Made by a program: the position numbers and the translations under genes | Notes under the pieces: model-generated | Seen by the model: the letters and a program-made list of their open reading frames with translations, nothing else | Told to the model about the DNA's origin: nothing | The model's database searches: none | In this document: piece by piece, positions 59,822-64,000 of the stretch | How the letters are laid out: each line of letters opens with the position of its first letter | Position numbering within the stretch: position 1 is the stretch's first letter | Origin: Gammaproteobacteria bacterium | GTDB taxonomy: Bacteria > Pseudomonadota > Gammaproteobacteria > Pseudomonadales > Azotimanducaceae | Direction of reading: 5' to 3' | DNA length: 64,000 bases | Assembly (NCBI GenBank): GCA_026707945.1 | Contig: JAPOVV010000041.1 | Span: 105,584 to 169,583, forward strand

Positions 59822-62679
59822 GAATGGGTTCCGATACGACTTCTTGGATCGTTCGAGGCTCGACCTGACGAACCACTCGCTTCATCGCTAATCGAAGATT
59901 GAACTTCTGAAGTCTCAGGTGTCTGTTTAGACTCAGGAGTTAATTCATCGTGTGGCGTCGCAGATGGCTCCGGTCTAGAAGGCTGATCTGATTGGTTCGA
60001 TGGCGTCACACTAGACAAGGGTTTTTCTTCGGGCGTGTGTTTATTTCTCTCCACATTCTGCGCCGTCGGAGCAGATTCGCCCCCTTTCGTTTGACTGGCT
60101 GCTCGTGGATCGTTCGCGGCGAATTGGCGCTCGGTTGTATCAGGATTCTGTTGGATCGAATTTTCCGCTTCGTCGCTCGTGTCTGGTTCTATTGGAGAAG
60201 GAGCTAAGAGTTGGTTCTCCTCGATGTCGCTATCTCTATCCGTCCGGTCGTCGCTGGCCTCTGAGCGTGTTCGATTTGTGACTTGACGTTGGTTCGGTGC
60301 TTGTGTTTTCTGACGATTTGCTGGACTTTCCGTTTGACGCGCAGATTGCACTTTTGATTCCAGCTTTTGATCTGCTTCGCGACCGGCTACATCGTTAGTT
60401 TCGCCCCCTCTCTGAGCTGACTGTTCCAGACTAGAGTGTCGCTTAGTAGAACCTTTCGAGCTTGTTCCGACGGTTCGGGAACTACGCGGCGCACGTCGAT
60501 TCGGAGTTGAGGCTGATTGGCTTTTACGCTCTTCGCGAGCCACTGCATCAGCGCTTTGTTTGAGGTCGGCTGCTCGTCTGACATTGTCACTCGGCGTTTT
60601 GCTTTTGTTAGAGCTATCGGTGCTCGATCGTTGGTCTGATCGCGTGCTTTTATCGCGACCTGAGCTCTTTTCGCGTCTCGGCGTTCTTATTGGTGCATTT
60701 GTCTTTCCACTTACGCGTTGAGTCTTGTCATCACGTTTGGCTGGTTTGACTTTATTACGTTGATCATCTTTACTCCTATTTCCTCTGGACTTATCACTCG
60801 TAGAGACATTTCGCCCCTGTGATTTCGAAGAAGACGTGGCGCGGCGCGGCGACTTTGTCGGACCGCGTTTTTGACGTGCTGGTGACGACTTCTTACTTTT
60901 TTGAGGTGGCTTTTCTTCAGCTCCAAAAATCGCGGAGAAGAATCGGCCAAACGCACTCTTGTTTTGCTTTTGTTTGCTACGTTTCTGCGGTTTCTTCTTG
61001 CCATGAGGTGCTACTTTCGCATTACTTTTCTGTTTTTTCTTCTTGGATTTCTTAGTTTCTACTGGCGAGACCAGCGGTTTAGCATTCGGTCGGGGCTCAT
61101 CCGGCAATTCCGCTCGGTCTTTGCTAAGTGAGTCCTGACGCGACTGGTGAAGCAGTTCTTCAAGATTTGAGCCGCCTTCATAGTCGATCCCTTTGATGCG
61201 ACGTGCTTTTATATCGAAAGTTCCATTGGTCAATGTCGTGTCTGCGATGACGATAACCTGCTTCCGCGTGTTAAGTTCGAGATCACGCAGGTATTGACGT
61301 TCTTTGTTGAGAATGAAAGCGGCGACGTCATCGGGAACGCGGCAAAGATATTGGTTCTCTTGACGTGTCGGGTCGTGAATGAGATACGAGAGTTTTCTTA
61401 GGACTTGATTCGCGTTGGTCTCGGTCCGCCTTACAAACCTTGCGCCTTGACAGGATTCACACTCCTCAAAATGCGTGTCGTAAATTGAGGATCTACGGCG
61501 TTGCCTGTTTAGTTGCATCAAGCCGAATTCGGAAATTGCTGAGCACTCGGAATTCGCCGTGTCTTTCGCCAGACACTGTCTTACGACTTGCTCGACTTGC
61601 TCGTTGTATCCCTCCGTCAACATGTCGATAAAGTCAACGACGACTAAACCTCCGATATTTCGAATCATCAATTGACGACAAATCTCTTCGGCGGCTTCAA
61701 GATTGGTATGAAGGGCTGTTTCTTCGAGAGTTTCCCCTCCGGTGTTTTTTGCGGAATTAACATCGATCGAAAGTAAGGCTTCGGTCGGGTCAAAAACCAA
61801 CTCCCCACCTGAAGGAAGCGTGACCTTACGAGAAAACAGGCTGGCTACGGCATTCTCTACTCGAAACGTATCGAATATCGGTCGGTCACCACGGTAATGC
61901 TCGATTTGGTCTCGCAATTCCGGCATGAAATCAGACGCATAGCTTCGCGACTCCCGATACAGACTTGGATCGTCAACTATGACTTTCGTACCGTCTCGTC
62001 GTAGTCGATCACGTAAGACGCGTTGCATTAACGTGTTGTCAGAGAAAACGAGTACGGGTGCGCGTTGCTGGTTTTCCTCATAAGCACGTTGAATATTGCG
62101 CCAGAGGTTCATCAAACGATGAAAATCGCTCGTAATTTCCTCTAGCGTATGGTTGACGGCGGTCGTACGCATGATCCAACCAACGTTTTCTACGTTCGGA
62201 AGCTGATTTCCGAGTTCGCGCAGTCGCATGCGTTGTACTTCCGACACATTGCGAGTTACGGCACGTACATTCGAATTTGGCTTCAAGACGATGAATCGCC
62301 CCGGTAGCGATAGTTCCATCGAAAGGGCGGAACCTTTTTCGCCGCGAGCTTCGCGAAATACCTGGACGAGGACCTTTTGTCCTACTTGCAGGTCGGGGTG
62401 CTCGATTTCAACCAGTTCCTCCGAGGATTGAGTGCGCGTTTCACGCGATCCTCGGCCACCAGCCTTGCTAAACGCGAGCAAACCATGGCGCTCTTCGCCG
62501 ATATCAACGAACGCGCCTTCGAGGTCTGTTTTGACGGCGGTTACAACGCCGATGTAGATGTTGCCTTTGACCGAGGCTTGTGAACTAGATTCAATTTCGA
62601 AGTCAACAAGTTTGTTGTCTTCTAAGTAAGCAACGCGGACCTCATTAGGTTGCTCCGCGTTGATGAGTATTCGTTTCAT
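59818..62679 (-). CDS. rne: Ribonuclease E
   Basis: 953 aa from ATG 62679 (MKRILINAEQPNEVRVAYLE, the family start). S1 domain, then the DNase-I-like catalytic centre with LLSIDVNSAKNT (Asp303-type) and VVVDFIDML (Asp346-type). Zn-link CESCQG instead of CPxCxG. About residue 576 has AFGRFFSAIFG, matching the membrane-binding amphipathic helix of E. coli. The C-terminal 380 residues are a long, charged, low-complexity tail (KKSKKKKQKS, then Gln/Ser/Arg-rich) for binding RNA and degradosome partners. mRNA decay and rRNA/tRNA processing. The upstream 5' region is long enough for the autoregulatory leader known in E. coli. Confidence 0.97.
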   Translation of the reverse strand: MKRILINAEQPNEVRVAYLEDNKLVDFEIESSSQASVKGNIYIGVVTAVKTDLEGAFVDIGEERHGLLAFSKAGGRGSRETRTQSSEELVEIEHPDLQVGQKVLVQVFREARGEKGSALSMELSLPGRFIVLKPNSNVRAVTRNVSEVQRMRLRELGNQLPNVENVGWIMRTTAVNHTLEEITSDFHRLMNLWRNIQRAYEENQQRAPVLVFSDNTLMQRVLRDRLRRDGTKVIVDDPSLYRESRSYASDFMPELRDQIEHYRGDRPIFDTFRVENAVASLFSRKVTLPSGGELVFDPTEALLSIDVNSAKNTGGETLEETALHTNLEAAEEICRQLMIRNIGGLVVVDFIDMLTEGYNEQVEQVVRQCLAKDTANSECSAISEFGLMQLNRQRRRSSIYDTHFEECESCQGARFVRRTETNANQVLRKLSYLIHDPTRQENQYLCRVPDDVAAFILNKERQYLRDLELNTRKQVIVIADTTLTNGTFDIKARRIKGIDYEGGSNLEELLHQSRQDSLSKDRAELPDEPRPNAKPLVSPVETKKSKKKKQKSNAKVAPHGKKKPQKRSKQKQNKSAFGRFFSAIFGAEEKPPQKSKKSSPARQKRGPTKSPRRATSSSKSQGRNVSTSDKSRGNRSKDDQRNKVKPAKRDDKTQRVSGKTNAPIRTPRREKSSGRDKSTRSDQRSSTDSSNKSKTPSDNVRRAADLKQSADAVAREERKSQSASTPNRRAPRSSRTVGTSSKGSTKRHSSLEQSAQRGGETNDVAGREADQKLESKVQSARQTESPANRQKTQAPNQRQVTNRTRSEASDDRTDRDSDIEENQLLAPSPIEPDTSDEAENSIQQNPDTTERQFAANDPRAASQTKGGESAPTAQNVERNKHTPEEKPLSSVTPSNQSDQPSRPEPSATPHDELTPESKQTPETSEVQSSISDEASGSSGRASNDPRSRIGTHS

Positions 62680-63249
62680 TCCCAACTTCTTCCTGAGTAG
62701 GTGGGATGAATGGATACGTCCCGAGAACGTGGTTAAGGTATTTGATTTGCAATGGTTTGCAGATGATTAGCTGAAACGTAGGTCAGGTGATCGATACCAA
62801 ATGCGTTGCCTCACGACCCATGTCGAAGATGGGCATGATGTGTGAGATAACAATCATTTTGTTCTTCGTGGTATCAGACTCTTCTATCGCGGTACCCTTG
62901 TACTTCTTCCGATGAGTGACAAGGCTTGTTGTAAGTAGACGCGCCGAACATTTCTTAAAAATCGACTGACGCATTGCCTACGCGATGAAAGTCTAAATCC
63001 CATTCATCGGTAAATTTGATGGGTTGATTCTCTTACAACCCCTTATTGATGGACGCAACGACCTTTGTCGCGATCCTATCGTTGCGGATATTTTAATACG
63101 ACGTTTAGCTAAATCCAAGTTATATGTGGTTATCCTCATGGGTTTTGAAAACACTGTAGACCTTTTTCAGGTATTTATGGTAGGCACGAGCGTCACAGTT
63201 TCCGCTCAATAGAGACTTCGGTGGACTGCTAATGGCAACGAAATGCCAT
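62680..63249. other. 570-base gap upstream of rne
   Basis: No gene that I can support. It must hold the rne promoter and leader on the minus strand; no clear -35/-10 was found. Small open frames of 62-63 codons on both strands have no family features. An inverted repeat AATGGCA-ACGAAA-TGCCATT at 63231-63250 overlaps the RDD stop and may be a weak minus-strand terminator, but no T-tract follows. The rluC gene often found here is absent. Confidence 0.6.
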
Positions 63250-63804
63250 TTAAGCTTTGATGACGATCGTACTTGACCAATAGTCATGGACGCACCGACG
63301 TGCGGGGCCAAATATCCAGAGAACATCGATCAGACTGAGGATCGGCAAAATACTGATCACTGACATCCCGCATTCCCTCACGACAAATAACCTCGTAAGT
63401 GTGGGCTTTTCGTTACTTTCTACGTCAACAATCTTGATATTTAATGCCATTTTGCCGATCGTTTGTCCAAATTGAGCTAGAAAATAACCTTGAATTACAA
63501 ATACGATCGCGATACTCAATAAGAATTCGAACAACGAAACAAAGGAAATGTCATACGCGAACAGAAGCGGTTGAAATATATCTGACGTGCTTGTTTCGGT
63601 GGGTGTGTCGGTTAATCCGCCCCAGTATCGATCCCACGAAGCTGGAACGAAATAGATGCATAAGAAAAATAGCACTCCGTGCAGTAAGCCGTCGATAATC
63701 CGCGCAACCAATCGCTTAAACCTCGATGCGAGCGCGATTTCAGATTGTTCAACGGTACCTCTTGCTAGACGTGTGGCAGATGCGGCATAAGGGTTATCAG
63801 ACAT
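63250..63804 (-). CDS. RDD-family membrane protein
   Basis: 184 aa, ATG start. Begins MSDNPYAASATRLARGTVEQ (an NPY-A start common in this family), then RFKRLVARIIDGLLHGVLFF with the Arg-Asp pattern, and FGQTIGKMALNIKIVDVES, typical of RDD domains. About four membrane helices. Function unknown; some members are Na+/H+-exchange-like. It lies directly after a second RDD protein cut by the window edge. Confidence 0.88.
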   Translation of the reverse strand: MSDNPYAASATRLARGTVEQSEIALASRFKRLVARIIDGLLHGVLFFLCIYFVPASWDRYWGGLTDTPTETSTSDIFQPLLFAYDISFVSLFEFLLSIAIVFVIQGYFLAQFGQTIGKMALNIKIVDVESNEKPTLTRLFVVRECGMSVISILPILSLIDVLWIFGPARRCVHDYWSSTIVIKA

Positions 63805-63806
63805 TT

Positions 63807-64000
63807 TTAGACCATTTGCGAGGACGTGTTAATTACGATCGTGCGGGACCATCGGTCGTGCAAACATTTTCGCGATTCACCGAAAATCCAGAGTAACTCA
63901 AGCATTGCCAATAATGGAATCAAATGCAAAACGTACATCCCACACTGAGGTGTACCGAGTTTCGTCCACACTTTTTGATTACAGTGTGATCGATAATTTT
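63807..64000 (-). CDS. Second RDD-family protein, C-terminal end (cut by window edge)
   Basis: Minus-strand frame open from the window edge to the TAA at 63807-63809, ending LLWIFGESRKCLHDRWSRTI and VINTSSQMV. It aligns with the end of the 63250 protein (VLWIFGPARRCVHDYWSSTI). Only 2 bases separate its stop from the next ATG, so the two RDD genes form a tandem operon. About 63 residues are visible. Confidence 0.8.
   Translation of the reverse strand, partial: NYRSHCNQKVWTKLGTPQCGMYVLHLIPLLAMLELLWIFGESRKCLHDRWSRTIVINTSSQMV

Noticed and set aside
62783..62974. 63-codon minus-strand frame upstream of rne
   Set aside because: No ribosome site, no recognisable motif, and it lies in the expected rne leader region.
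63024..63212. 62-codon plus-strand frame before the RDD gene
   Set aside because: No supporting signal and no recognisable family. Chance frame in a gap.
1..64000. CRISPR arrays, tRNA or rRNA genes
   Set aside because: I looked in all gaps for regular repeats, cloverleaf ends and rRNA segments and saw none.

Overview
The window reads as the chromosome of an uncultured-type, probably marine, gammaproteobacterium with slightly under 50 % GC by eye. The evidence is core gene order. argH, hemC-hemD-hemX-hemY and rho lie on the left. exbB-exbD-msbA/lpxK-kdsB-murB-rne lie on the right, in the same order as the Pseudomonas-type lpxK-kdsB-murB-rne block. TTG and GTG starts are frequent, and genes are often coupled through 4-base ATGA, GTGA or TTGA overlaps.

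Layout. 1-5.5 kb: argH (partial), four haem genes and rho. 5.7-28.9 kb: an accessory region of exported proteins. It has four ASPIC/UnbV FG-GAP (CRTAC1-like) proteins, each next to a TPR protein, plus one more TPR lipoprotein, three tandem SEL1-repeat proteins, a VapBC toxin-antitoxin pair, a very large TonB-dependent receptor (1393 aa) and a questin-oxidase-like protein. 29-39.6 kb: a minus-strand run with a serine hydrolase, a Rieske oxygenase, coenzyme F420 genes (cofC, cofD, cofE, npdG), an oligopeptide permease without its ATPases (oppC, oppB, oppA) and cfa. A divergent F420-type LLM oxidoreductase and an alpha/beta hydrolase follow. 41.7-46 kb: a two-gene RND efflux operon. 46.2-50.5 kb: a lipoprotein thiol-redox protein with an in-frame TGA read as selenocysteine, then a TatT-type TRAP transporter operon. 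50.5-62.7 kb: galU, exbBD, a single-ORF MsbA-LpxK fusion, a sulfatase and a 60-aa coupled ORF placed before kdsB, then a thioesterase, an AlkB-like dioxygenase, murB and rne. 63.2-64 kb: two tandem RDD membrane proteins, the second cut by the window edge.

How the parts may work together. The accessory region looks like an envelope system. The TonB receptor has thrombospondin-type-3-like Asp-rich motifs, the four FG-GAP proteins carry many DxDxDG calcium-binding loops, and TPR and SEL1 proteins supply scaffolding. The SEL1 proteins share an EELIVTG-like N-terminal motif with the receptor. No enzyme reveals a substrate, so the function is unknown. The F420 genes imply that this bacterium makes or finishes coenzyme F420, which is uncommon in gammaproteobacteria; the Fo synthase is not in the window.

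The observations most worth checking are the selenocysteine redoxin with a candidate SECIS hairpin (46248-46862), the paired ASPIC/TPR modules around the TonB receptor (5.7-27.9 kb), the MsbA-LpxK fusion (52393-55290) and the F420 cluster (31853-34924).
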